A DNA stretch of 64,000 bases from Tenebrio molitor (Eukaryota > Arthropoda > Insecta > Coleoptera > Tenebrionidae): the NCBI RefSeq assembly GCF_963966145.1, contig NC_091048.1, positions 23,188,001-23,252,000 of the forward strand, read 5' to 3'. Below are positions 11,885-22,374 of the stretch, one piece after another (within the stretch, counting starts at the first letter, position 1; the number at the start of each line of letters is the position of its first letter). The notes beneath the pieces were generated by a model, which was not told the origin of the DNA, searched no databases, and saw nothing but the letters and a program-made list of their open reading frames with translations. Made by a program: the position numbers and the translations under genes.

Positions 11885-13686
11885 GGTACATTTTTGTGAA
11901 CAAGTAAAATTTACTTCACTGTCAATAAATACATATGAATTCGACTTACATGTCGCTATGGAAATGACATAAATAATACAATTCATTTTGTAAATAATCG
12001 TTAAAATGATTTGTATCAAATATTAAAATGACGATTATTCTAACGGCCGTCGTTAAAAGCAACGGCCGCGAAATTGAATTTCGAAGTGCTCGTTTTGCGT
12101 ACGTTTGCACAAAAAAATATTTGAGTCAATTATTTAACAATAATATATTTGTATTGTTAACGAATAATATCTAAAATATAGTTGCTTAAATATTATTGAA
12201 TTAATTTGTTGTATTTAAGATAATAACCTTCACTTATTGCAATATATTTATTATGGAAAAAATTAATAAACACATTGCTTGAGAAGAAAATCTGTCTCTA
12301 AATTGATGGCCTAGGTCACAGATAATGAAGCGAGATTAAAACTAAATTGGAAATTTACGTTTCATGAATTTAAACGAGATGCTTCCAAATTGTTTTTGTC
12401 AATTGCACCCAAAATTTTAATTATTAACTTGGTTCATTTCAAAATTGATCTCTCGGGAAAATGAAAACTTCTTATCTTTTAACCAATTTATTCAATTACT
12501 CTGGATCTCTTTTTCGATTACTTTATTCGTCTTCATTTGGAGCATTTACCTGTTTTCAATTTTACAATTAATTTGAAAAAATTAAATGATGCTAATAAAA
12601 CATGAATATGCAATTCGGATGAGCTCGCTGGTGTACAAAGTTAAACATTTCTCAAAAATACAAATTTAATAAACACGAAATTGTTTCCCATATTTGTTTT
12701 ACGGTGGAATTTATTAAATTATTGCAGATGGAAAAACATATCTATGTAAATTACAACGAAAAATACAAATCTCTATTCTTATTCGACGCTTCAAATACCC
12801 CAAAAAATGCATTATGTTCTGGCGTAGATGGCATATGAGATCTATTGGTGTGCCACTGCTGTGACAGATTTCATGTTGTTTATGGCTCAGGAAAATTTAT
12901 TACTAAGATGGAACATGTCACGTACATCAGGATTTCAACGTAGGATTTTGGATCTTGTGTGGTATTTTCTTTCCATGTGACTCAAGATATGATGGAGCAT
13001 TAACATTTTACCTTAAATTCGTAATCCAAAAACTAAAAATATCAGAAGATTATTTATTAGACGAATAATATGGCTCACTTAAATAATAAGTTGGTCTGTT
13101 AACATTTGAAGTAGCAGCATAAATGGTGAATGTGCCGCGTCAGCATTTGAAAATATGATCTTTTAAAGTCAAAGACAATAAATATTTTACCCTTTTAATT
13201 AAAAATAAATAATAATATAATATTAAAAGCTTCCACTGGATAATCGAAATTACTTACTTCATAAACTGATGTGTATAACTGTTTGCATACTCTACATTTA
13301 AAGCGATATTTCTTTAAAAATGTAATTAAAATAAAAGTAAAATACATACATATTTTAATACTAATATACTAATCAATTAACTTTTTTTATAGCCAACAGT
13401 TACAACTTATTTTTTAAAGAAATAATTTGATACAGGGTGATTCACTAGTTGGAAATTTTCAAATAGCGACAACTCATGTCCGCTGGTCCAAGGTGTTTTT
13501 CTTTTACTTCACCTAACAGATTCCATAATCGAGAATAAGTATATTTTTTACTTAGATACATCTTAATGATGTAACATGCAAAATATTCTCTGTAAAGGAA
13601 ATCAATATCTTTATGTTCCTACAATTTTTTTATTTTTTTATAAAATGCGATAAATAAATCATAAAAGTCATCACATAATGGTTATT

Positions 13687-13794
13687 TATGCAACAAGTGA
13701 GTAAAGTAATACTTTTTTTTACGCCGCTCGAGCGAAGCGAGTGCGCAAATCCGCCGAGTAAAAAAAAGGGTACTTTACTAACGAGTTGCATACA
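13687..13794. repeat. Palindromic hairpin element
   Basis: The arms TATGCAACAAGTGAGTAAAG and CTTTACTAACGAGTTGCATA enclose CGAGCGAAGCGAGTGCG. The downstream flank to about 13900 resembles the tail of the 7.2-kb repeat (AAATTTCTCCTGTG, then CCTTTAAAACGCTCG), so the two may belong to one superfamily. Confidence 0.5.
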
Positions 13795-14481
13795 AAAATT
13801 TTTTGGCGCCCCGTAAGTTTAGATAACAATTTTTTCGACACTCTCAAAATTTGAAAATTTCTCCTGTGTGATTCCGTGGACCTTTAAAACGCTCGTTTTA
13901 AATTTACCATACGAACTCTGCGATGTCATTATAGCCATTAATTCAGGAAACATTTTACGAAAATTTTTAGGTTGGCAAAGCTTGATGCGGAATTATCTTG
14001 TCATGCATGTCAGTTTAAATTAGAAAATGTGTCAAGAACTGGAAGTGTTCAGTAGAAAAATGTGATCGTATTTTTAGCAATTTCAGGTACTTTAAGGGAC
14101 GTACATGCAAGATTATCTTGATTATCTTCCATATTCGTGTGTTGTGACAGAATTTGGATAAAACAAAAGGCGTCTAGATCAAATTTTTACTTTTAAAATT
14201 AAGACATTACCAACCGCCACAAAAATCCCTAAATTGACTAAAGTAAACATTTTTGTTTAAAAACGGCTTAAAAAGGACAAATTACAAAAAATAGCATAAA
14301 AAAACTCGTTTTATATGACCTTGAAGCACTCATTCTTTAAAATAACTCCTGGCTACGCCGCTCGTTTTTTAAACTTCGTGGTTCAAGACTGGTCTTATGA
14401 AACTTGTTTTTTAATATACTATAAATAAATTCCAAATTTAAGAACTTTAAATGATTTAGATAGAAGCATCTAAAAATTGTA

Positions 14482-14996
14482 TGTACTATCGCGGCCATCC
14501 AAAAGTGAACGATTTTTTTTAATAGTTTGATTTTTACTTTAAATCATAGGCGTCCTAAAATGTCAAAGTTTGACACTAGCGTTAAAAAAATTATTGAAAC
14601 TATTTTTTTTAAATGCCACATCTCACTCCGATTCAGATATCTAGGGCTATTGCAAAGCTAGAAGAAAATTGGTCGTTGGCGGCTGTGGCGAGAGAATTAC
14701 ATTGCAGTAAGACTTGCATCTTCAATGTAAAGAGGCGTTGGCAAGAAAACAGGCTTGAGAGGCCAATACGAATAGGTGGTGGAAAGTTTTCTTTACTAAC
14801 GTTTACTTTCATTTTAATAATGTATTAATTACTTCTCAGCCTCATTTTTATTAAAAACTATTTATTACAACTTTTTGTTATTAAAAGAGTAACGCCTGCT
14901 GCACGAACGCCAATGAATACAGCCTGATTTAATCTAACGAAAAATACGGAAATTTTCGCAAGCTATCGTTCACTTTTGGATGGCCGCGGTTGTACA
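14482..14996 (+). mobile_element. Tc1/mariner-like element remnant with terminal inverted repeats
   Basis: Terminal inverted repeats of about 30 bases, TGTACTATCGCGGCCATCC on the left and its near reverse complement GGATGGCCGCGGTTGTACA on the right, bound 515 bases. The interior encodes a helix-turn-helix transposase N-terminus (14613-14828) but lacks the DDE domain, so the copy is non-autonomous. The CGCGGCC-type termini recur at 42957-43319. Confidence 0.7.
14613..14828 (+). pseudogene. Transposase N-terminal (HTH) fragment
   Basis: The 71-aa ORF has about 55 residues typical of Tc1-type transposase DNA-binding regions: MPHLTPIQISRAIAKLEE, AAVARELHCSKTCIFNVKRR and RWQENRLERP. After GGG the reading becomes a hydrophobic non-homologous tail and stops; the catalytic domain is absent. 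It lies inside a TIR-bounded element. Confidence 0.65.
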
Positions 14997-16384
14997 TATA
15001 TGGACATTTTTTGAAACTAGAAACTAGAAAACTAAAATCAAGCAAAACAGGCGAAAGAAGTGAGTTGATTTTAAAGTTGTCATAATTAATCATTGGAGTT
15101 TTGCCAGTACTGAATGCTATTCTATAATGATACATATTATCATTTGTGTTTAAAACTACAAGAACAATAATCCGTAAGATTTGAAGAACGTAGTTTGCAA
15201 AGGTTTCAGCGACTTTGACACCTAGCGAACAAGTATAAATAAATATTATTCAATATCTACAATCTACATTATAATGTAAATTATTTATTTAACTCAGCTA
15301 GAAGTACCTAATTAAAATATCGTTCTGTTCTGTGAATGGTTGATATAATACGTTGTACCTAGATATGTTCCAGATTTTAAACGCAGGATTGTAAATGTTA
15401 CTTCTGAACCAGAGATTGTCCATAAAGAAAAAAAAAAATTACTAAAGCCGCGTTCGCATTTAAGACTTAAAGATAAAAATCGGCAATAATTTTGTCCTGC
15501 TTCGAATGAAATATTCATTGGGATTCCGTTTAAGATACGTATTTAAAAGTAGATTACCATCATATACAAACGGTTACGAGTATTAAATTCCATCATGTTG
15601 CAAAATATTTGTGTCTGTAAGATTTGTTTTAAAAGAGAAAATAATTGTAGCAAGTTTCACGAGTACACTGAAAGAAATTAAAATCAACTGGCAAACAAAG
15701 CTGGCAAGGTAGTCGTTTGCCATCTCTGACCTGAAAGCTAAAGCTCAGGCAATAAAAGATGTGAACTGTACTAGACACCACTCACACTCATTTAAACTTT
15801 TAAACTATAAACTGTAAACAATTAAACTATCTTCTCTTTCTTCATCTTTTTTGTATTTTAAATTTACTTTAGGTGACCTATCAAGATTACATTATTTGAG
15901 AGTATTGGCTTTCGCCTCTGTAAATTTACTTGAACACTTATTACATTTTAACTTATTTGTAAAGTAAAACTTTGTTGTTGCAATTAAGTGATTTTATAAT
16001 TTTGCGAATGTGATTCTCTATCATCCACCGAAGAGAATTCATCTTCGTTTGAATATACGACTACATTGCTGGTACGTGGAGGGTATACTCGTATGACTAC
16101 TCCTTCCTATTCTTTTCAATTTTTTCTTATACGTACGATAAAATATGTTCATTTCGTTGCTTTTATTTTTTTGTACACATCAGCATGATGTTAGGACCAG
16201 TTCGATCACAAATGAGTAGAGCCAGATTGATATAAAGCCTAAATTTATAATTTTAGTTTTATATTTTCCTCAGTAACTTATCCTATAAATATGTAGAATA
16301 TTTTGTTGGGCAATAAGGAATAGTATTAAAAGGAGTTATTAATTTTGTTTTTGACGTTTATATAACAATAATCATATCAGTAAA
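14997..16384. other. Intergenic, nothing recognised
   Basis: AT-rich sequence with no recognised gene, repeat termini or RNA gene. Confidence 0.5.
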
Positions 16385-18148
16385 TGTCCCGGATTTAAGG
16401 ATGGCCTGTAAGAACCTAAAGCCAAGTTTTACTATGGGTAGTGATCAAATACCATCGTTTTTAGTTAAGGATTGTCTTAATTGCTTTGAAGATGTATTAT
16501 GTTTTATAATGAACCTTATTGTAGAGACTGGTGTATATCCTGACCTGTGGCGTTGTTCTAAAATTTGCCCAGTTTTCAAGTCTGGGAATAAATCCATTGT
16601 ATCTAATTACAGACCCATAGCTATTATACCGAATTTTGCTAAATTATTTGAACGTATTATTGCTTCACATTTGTATAGTCACGTAGCCAAGTTTATACCC
16701 GCACATCAGCATGGTTTTGTTAAGGGTCGTTCCACAGTTACTAATCTTGCAGTTTTCACTCAGCGTATTTCTGATGCACTAGAAGCCAAGAGTCAAGTGG
16801 ATGTAGTGTTTACTGACTTCAGTAAAGCTTTTGACCAGGTGCAGCACAGAATAGTTCTGGATAAACTTAAAAATGTTGGTGTTTGCGATGGTCTTATGAG
16901 ACTGTTTTTTTCAATGCTAACAAATAGATGGCAGTATGTTGAATATCACGGAGTTAAATCATATATGTATGAAGTGACTAGCGGCGTTAATCAGGGCTCT
17001 AACTTGGGTCCTATTCTGTTTTTAATATTTGTAAGTGATTTATCTAAACACATATCCTCGGAAGTCTTGATGTATGCCGACGACTTGAAGTTAATGAAGG
17101 TTGTTAAATGCATTGATGATTGTCTGTCCTTACAATTAAATTTAGATGCTCTTTGTGACTGGTGTAGTAGGAATATGCTGAACCTAAACATAAAGAAATG
17201 TGAAGCAATGTCTTTCTTTAGGATACGGTCATGTATAGAGTATCCATATAGTATTAACGGCGTTGTATTGAATAGGTGTCACAATAAAAAAGACTTGGGT
17301 GTTGTTTTTGACCGAGAATTAAATTTTATTAAACATTGTGAACATCTATCTTCTAAATGTTATAAAATGTTAGGATTTATAATTAGGAACACTAAGAGTT
17401 TTAAAAGTATTGATTGCCTTAAACTATTATTCTATGCTTTCATTCGCTCTCACCTTGAATATGCTTGTGTGGTATGGAACCCTAGATATCAAACTCATGT
17501 TTCTTCCATTGAGTCCATACAAAGGAAATTTTTAAAGTATTTGTACCTTGTTAAATTTGGTGCTTATCCAGTTAGGGGTTATGCCTACACATGTTTAATC
17601 AATGAATTTCAGCTGGAACCCTTGTATGTCAGGCGTCAGATTGCATCTGTTTTGTACTTACACAGAATCGTGCATTGCAAGATTGATTGTTCGGAATTAG
17701 TTGAAATGTTAAAGTTTAGAATCCCAAAATTGGGAATTCGTTATAGTGCTACATTCTGCAATCAACTTTCAAGCACTAATTACCATCAAAATTCACCAAT
17801 TATTGCTATGTGTACGTTGTATAACCAGTTGCAGCTATTTGCTGATATATTTGAATATCATGCTGGTACATTCCGTCGTCGAATATCTGAAGCATTGTCT
17901 TTGTTGAATTAGATGTGGTTGATGTGTTTGCTGGTTATGTTGGGGATTTATTTATTTATTTATTTATTTAATTTTTCTTTATTTAATTTTTCTCTATTAT
18001 ATTATTTTCTAGGTTGTTTTTTTTTACCTTTTCTTTTCTCTTTTATTGTTATTTATGTATATGCCTATGAATATACATATACATTATTTATTATTTGTTA
18101 CCCTTTGTGGACAGTTTTGTTCTTGGGTTAATAAAAGCTATTATTATT
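16385..18148 (+). mobile_element. 5'-truncated non-LTR retrotransposon (jockey/CR1-like)
   Basis: The unit consists of a reverse-transcriptase ORF, a short 3'UTR with AATAAAAGC, and a trinucleotide tail (CTATTATTATTAT, 18137-18149). Such tails are usual for I/jockey-type LINEs. The 5' part (ORF1, endonuclease) is missing, as expected from incomplete target-primed reverse transcription. A second LINE fragment in the opposite orientation abuts the tail. Confidence 0.8.
16401..17912 (+). CDS. Reverse transcriptase (503 aa, LINE ORF2 remnant)
   Basis: The uninterrupted ORF begins inside the RT domain (about FTMGSDQIPSFLV) and keeps the finger and palm motifs: NYRPIAIIPNFAKLFE, HGFVKGRSTVTNL, VFTDFSKAFDQVQH, the NQGSNLGPILF block and the catalytic YADD (MYADDLKLM). 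A C-terminal connection region follows. The apurinic endonuclease expected upstream is absent. The clade is judged jockey/CR1-like from motif style only. With no frameshift or stop in 1.5 kb, the insertion is probably fairly young, but it cannot be autonomous. Confidence 0.85.
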   Translation: MACKNLKPSFTMGSDQIPSFLVKDCLNCFEDVLCFIMNLIVETGVYPDLWRCSKICPVFKSGNKSIVSNYRPIAIIPNFAKLFERIIASHLYSHVAKFIPAHQHGFVKGRSTVTNLAVFTQRISDALEAKSQVDVVFTDFSKAFDQVQHRIVLDKLKNVGVCDGLMRLFFSMLTNRWQYVEYHGVKSYMYEVTSGVNQGSNLGPILFLIFVSDLSKHISSEVLMYADDLKLMKVVKCIDDCLSLQLNLDALCDWCSRNMLNLNIKKCEAMSFFRIRSCIEYPYSINGVVLNRCHNKKDLGVVFDRELNFIKHCEHLSSKCYKMLGFIIRNTKSFKSIDCLKLLFYAFIRSHLEYACVVWNPRYQTHVSSIESIQRKFLKYLYLVKFGAYPVRGYAYTCLINEFQLEPLYVRRQIASVLYLHRIVHCKIDCSELVEMLKFRIPKLGIRYSATFCNQLSSTNYHQNSPIIAMCTLYNQLQLFADIFEYHAGTFRRRISEALSLLN

Positions 18149-18700
18149 ATACTCCTATCCCACCTCCACCCGGCGGCACGGCAATTTTGCCGGAGTACAT
18201 ACACTATTACGGATAATACTATCAAGTAATAGTGCAGTGCTTATCAACATAATTACCGGCGTCTCGCCTCCGCATTTTGACTTTTTTGTGTTTTATGTTC
18301 TGTGTCAATGTTAAGGAATTTCCTCACGATGTGACATGAGTATAATAATATACCTTTTTGAATTTCAACCACCAATGTGTTCTCTAAGTCCAAAATTTTT
18401 AAATTTTTAAAAAGAGATTGGGGTACTATTCCTGTTGCTGAAATTATAAATGGTAAAATCGAAATTTTTTCTAAACACCAAAGATTTCTCATAGCAACGG
18501 AGAGTTCTAAATATTTATTAATTTTTGTATTATATGTCTGTGTTATATTGTGTGAATTTGGAACAGCTATATCTAAAAGATATGCTTGCTTTTGTTGTTT
18601 ATTTAAAATAATAATGTCTGGTCTGTTATGCTGAATGTGAATGTCAGTTAAAACTGTCCGATCAAAATATAATTTGTAATTGTCATTTTCTAAACAACTT
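18149..18700 (-). mobile_element. LINE 3' fragment, opposite orientation
   Basis: Read on the minus strand from about 18650 to 18250, the sequence encodes a LINE C-terminal region: NRPDIIILNKQQKQAYLLDI, then ILPFIISATGIVPQSLF and HIVRKFLN. The PD followed by D-hydrophobic-A-V-P pattern resembles the C-terminal domain of restriction-like-endonuclease LINEs. The 3'UTR ends in GGAGTATAATAATAATA, sharing the trinucleotide tail of the plus-strand LINE. A second (ATT)n run lies at its other end (about 18699-18723). Confidence 0.6.
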
Positions 18701-18928
18701 ATTATTATTATTATTATTATTATTATATTAAGGTTAGTGCGACAAAAATCTCGGTGTTTTTAGCGTCGCCGTCGTGTAGTTGTCTCTCTACGTTTTGGAC
18801 CACGTAAGATTCCTGTTCGTTCGATAAGATACACTTTTTTTATAAATGAAACAAATAGCTATTTTTATTAAATTGTATAGATTATAAATATTGTTTGTAC
18901 TTATTATGAAACAGAAAAAAAAATTAAC

Positions 18929-19001
18929 TGTTTCCGCCCGGGATCGAACCGGGGACCTTGTGCGTGTGAAGCACACGTGATAACCACTACACTACGAAAA
19001 C
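18929..19001 (-). tRNA. tRNA-Val (anticodon CAC)
   Basis: The reverse complement folds as a complete 73-base cloverleaf including the discriminator A. The acceptor stem GTTTTCG pairs with CGGAAAC with one G-U pair. The A box is TAGTGTAGTGG. The anticodon stem TGTGC/GCACA encloses loop TTCACAC, giving anticodon CAC. The T arm CCCGG-TTCGATC-CCGGG contains the B box. A T9 Pol III terminator follows (18914-18922 on the plus strand). There is no intron and CCA is not encoded, as normal in eukaryotes. Confidence 0.93.
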
Positions 19002-19894
19002 ATGTACTAAAATGGTTTTTCTATAAAATTTTCTACTGACGTACCCGAAAATAATAAATAATTATACAGTGTTTTTCTTTTACTTTTCTCCTTTTGTCAA
19101 TTGTGTTTCACGATTTGTCAAATGACTTTCCAATTTTTTAAATGTCAAAATGATATATCAAATGAAATTCCCGTTTTCTCAAATCACTTTCACTTTATAC
19201 AAAATGGTTTTCTTATTAATTTAATTGATTTGGATAATTTTTTTTTGTCGATTGTGAACGCACTATACAGGTTACGGATCACGGATCAGCTGTTTAAATC
19301 TTACGCTTTTACACGAGTGAGTGGTGCGATCTCAATCGGCTCTCCAACACCTACTTCGACGCCAAATTAAAAAAAAACACCCCTTATACATATGTACTAC
19401 TACTACGACGCTCCCGTTGCTATTGCGCACCCAAATCTCCGCGGCCATTCAAGATTTGACGAGTTGTACGTAAGGGGCGGCTATGACTTTGACAGTGTCA
19501 GATTTTTCGTATCTTTGCTAACTCAGGCTAATAAAGGTCAAACAACTGTCACTGTGAATCAAATTTTAACACAGAAATGGTTTTTATTTCAGAACATGAA
19601 AGATTCATCATTGAATTTTACTCTCGTAACGGTGTTTTCAATAACGGAGAATGGACATACAGCACTGTTAAAAAAAAAAGTGCGTCTATCGATATTTTGA
19701 AACGACTTTTTAAACACTAGTTAACATTTTGGGTCATTTATGATGGTCTCATTACTACTGTGACAAAAACTCTCGATGGTACCTGCGGATTATTGAGGAT
19801 CCGTTACTCACCACTTTTACGACAATCTTTGTTAGCGGACAATAAACCACTGAAGAAATCAAAAGGTCGTTTTAAAATATCGATAGACGCACTT

Positions 19895-20306
19895 GACTAT
19901 TGGGGACAAAATACTTTGGTCGTCATTCTTCTGTCACTTCAAAACAAATTAATGTAAACCAATCATTAACGTTAAGTCAATAGTGATGACAATTTCAAAT
20001 TATTGACTTTTCTCTTGTCAAAAATATGGCACCATCCACCATTCAAAAATTTAGAATCATCTCCCTTGTTTCTGGGGGATTGTCCATGGGCCAAATTGCC
20101 TTGTGGAAACCTTTTCAAATTTTTCCTCCTAGGAATATCTTCTTCAGTTGTTCATTTTTCGGTATTTAACATTTTGCAATGATGAGTTTGACAGTGACAG
20201 TGGTTGACAGTAGTAAAAAATAAGGTTAACCGTCCTAATGTTTGCTTTACAACTTTATGTCAGTCAACTGACTTTGACGACCAAAGTAATTTGTCCCCAA
20301 TAGTAC
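19895..20306 (+). mobile_element. MITE with TIR 'ACAAAATACTTTGGTCGTCA'
   Basis: The left end (GACTATTGGGGACAAAATAC, then TTTGGTCGTCA) mirrors the right end near 20275-20306 (GACGACCAAAGTAATTTGTC, then CCCAATAGTAC). The interior near 20026 reads MAPSTIQKFRIISLVSGG before decaying, a likely transposase N-terminal remnant. The copy at 42957-43319 has nearly the same ends and the same MAPS start. Confidence 0.65.
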
Positions 20307-20865
20307 CTGTTTGCCTGAGTTTCGGCAAAAAATTGAAACGGGTACATGTATATGCAACCAGAAATACTTGCATCCATTCCAGAGCACTGTGAAAATACGT
20401 CCAAAATCTCAGTCTTCTTTGATCTAAATAATTTTTGATCGCACGGTAGAACCACAACCCTCTACGACCACAACACAGTGATTGTCTATGAGAATTTACC
20501 CTTGCATAAAATCCTAACATTAAAAATTTTTGGATTTAATATTTATGATCGAGTGACAGCATTTGAAGAACGCAATTTACAATATTTTCAGCGACCTTGG
20601 AGTCCTTGGACCTTGGCTTACCGTCAACATTGAACATTCTGCAAATGTTGGAATTTTTTTCATCGGTAAATCTTACGCAATATCAACGTCATCATACTTA
20701 CATTCAACTATTTAATTAATTCCGCTGATCGCTAGAAATAATAAAAAATACTGTTGTCTTGTGTAATTGGTTAATAAACGACGTTGCATGTTGGAAATTT
20801 TGAATAATTTTACAAAAATCACAAGTGTTGTGACAACTTTGCTTCCTGGCAGATTGTTTACAAAA
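20307..20865. other. Upstream region of the aldo-keto reductase gene
   Basis: This holds the 5' region of the reductase gene. No TATA box could be fixed with confidence. An in-frame upstream ATG at 20788 would add a 26-residue N-terminal extension. Confidence 0.4.
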
Positions 20866-22074
20866 ATGGCATCGACAAGCTTCCTAACTTTACCAAGTGG
20901 CCAAAAAATGCCAGCAATTGGCTTGGGAACATGGGAGGTAAAAAAGAGAAATAACAATAATTTTTATATAATTATAAAATAATTGCACTCAGGCAAAAAC
21001 TCAAGAAGAAGTGCAAACAGCCTTAGATACTGCACTTGAGTTGGGTTATCGCCACATAGACACTGCTTGGGTTTATGAAAATGAATCAGCAATTGGTCAA
21101 GTGTTGAAGAAATGGTTGTCATCTGGAAAACTGGCCAGAGAAGATTTATTTGTAACTACCAAACTACCAATGGTGGGAGTTCATCCAGACAGAGTGGAAA
21201 CTTTCATGAAAAAATCTTTAAAAAACCTGCAGTTAGATTATGTTGATTTATATCTGATTCATTTTCCTGTAGGGTGCAAATATGAAGAGGGAGCAGTGAG
21301 ACCTCTAATTAATGAGAATGGGGAGGTAGAGACTGAACCTAAAACTGATCATGCAACTCTGTGGCAGGTAACAAAAACACAACTTAAATTGCATATTTTT
21401 TTATTGTTTTACTTAATTTTTTTTGTAGAAAATGGAAGAACAAGTAGATGCAGGAAGAGCCAAGAATATTGGTTTATCCAATTATAATATCTCCCAAATT
21501 GAGACAGTCTTAAAATCTGCAAGAATTAAACCTGCCAACTTGCAAGTTGAACTTCATGTATACTTACAGCAGCGTGAACTTGTTGATTTTTGTCAGAAAA
21601 ATAGTATCACTGTGGTTGCTTACTCTCCCTTAGGAAATCCTGGTTACAACAAATTTTTGGAGAAAATGGGAAAGCAGTATGTGCTAGATCTCCATAAAAT
21701 CCTGTCTGCATGTTTTTTCTAGACCTAGGAATTTAACAAATATTCTGGATGACCCTGTCATCAATGAACTTGCAAAAAAACACTCAAAAACCCCAGCTCA
21801 GATTGTGCTACGATTTTTGATCGAAAGAGGTGTTGCTGCCATACCAAAAAGCGTGACCCCAAAGCGTATCGAAGAAAATATAAACATCTTTGATTTTTCC
21901 CTCGATGGAGAGGAAATGAATTCTTTGTGCAACCTGGAAATTGGGGAAACAGCTCGTGTGTGTGACTTCAAAGTTTTTGGAGGGTAACTACGCAAACATG
22001 ATGTTTAAAATGACTTATAATTTTTAAATGTTTACTTCAGGCTAGATAAACATCCAGACTTCCCGATGAAGTAA
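20866..22074 (+). CDS. Aldo-keto reductase (AKR1-type, five exons, 329 aa)
   Basis: A cytosolic NADPH-dependent carbonyl reductase of the aldo-keto reductase superfamily, reducing aldehydes and ketones; the substrate is not predictable. Exons: 20866-20937, 20993-21367, 21429-21676, 21723-21983 and 22041-22074; all introns are GT-AG and short, and phases join to one 329-residue frame. The catalytic tetrad is complete: Asp47 and Tyr52 (HIDTAWVYENE), Lys81 (TTKLP), His114 (YLIHFP). The family signatures GLGTWE, GLSNYN and IPKSVTPKRIEENI are present. The length matches the family's usual 310-330 residues. The start is the ATG giving the usual short N-terminus; upstream in-frame ATGs at 20767 and 20788 would add a basic, Thr/Leu-rich extension. 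The stop follows PDFPMK. A polyadenylation signal lies 110 bases downstream. Confidence 0.92.
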
Positions 22075-22183
22075 CCGCCTTCGTGTTCACGTTGTTAGCT
22101 AAATGCTAAATGTATATTTTTGTTAAAATAGTGGTATTTAATGCCAGATATATCTTTGTTAAAAACTGTATTATTAATTTATA

Positions 22184-22189
22184 AATAAA
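22184..22189 (+). terminator. Polyadenylation signal of the reductase gene
   Basis: A canonical AATAAA, 110 bases after the stop codon and followed by a TG/T-rich stretch. It fits the 3' end of the aldo-keto reductase transcript; the primase gene starts 186 bases later. Confidence 0.6.
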
Positions 22190-22374
22190 CGTTAATATTT
22201 GTGGCTTCTTAACCTCACTTGAAATTTGACAGTTGTGTAAACATTGGCGAATGTCATGTGTCAACTTAACCTACAAGTTTTTTGGCGGGAATCAAAGAAA
22301 ACGAAAATTGCAGTTCTTCAGTTTTGTCCGTATTTTATTTGTTTCTGTTAGTGCATTATTACTATTTGGGCATC

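Larger units (their letters stand above)
4641..14481. other. Intergenic, repeats only
   Basis: No host gene was recognised in this stretch. It contains hairpin elements at 6474-6618, 11779-11884 and 13687-13794, a dispersed repeat at 7174-7476, a MITE copy at 9755-10012 and a tRNA-Val pseudogene near 11650. These are listed separately. The rest is AT-rich DNA without recognisable coding signal. Confidence 0.5.

Noticed and set aside
13434..13460. TACAGGGTGATTCACTAG as a MITE end
   Set aside because: The terminus matches the TACAGGGTG class, but no inverted partner could be found nearby.
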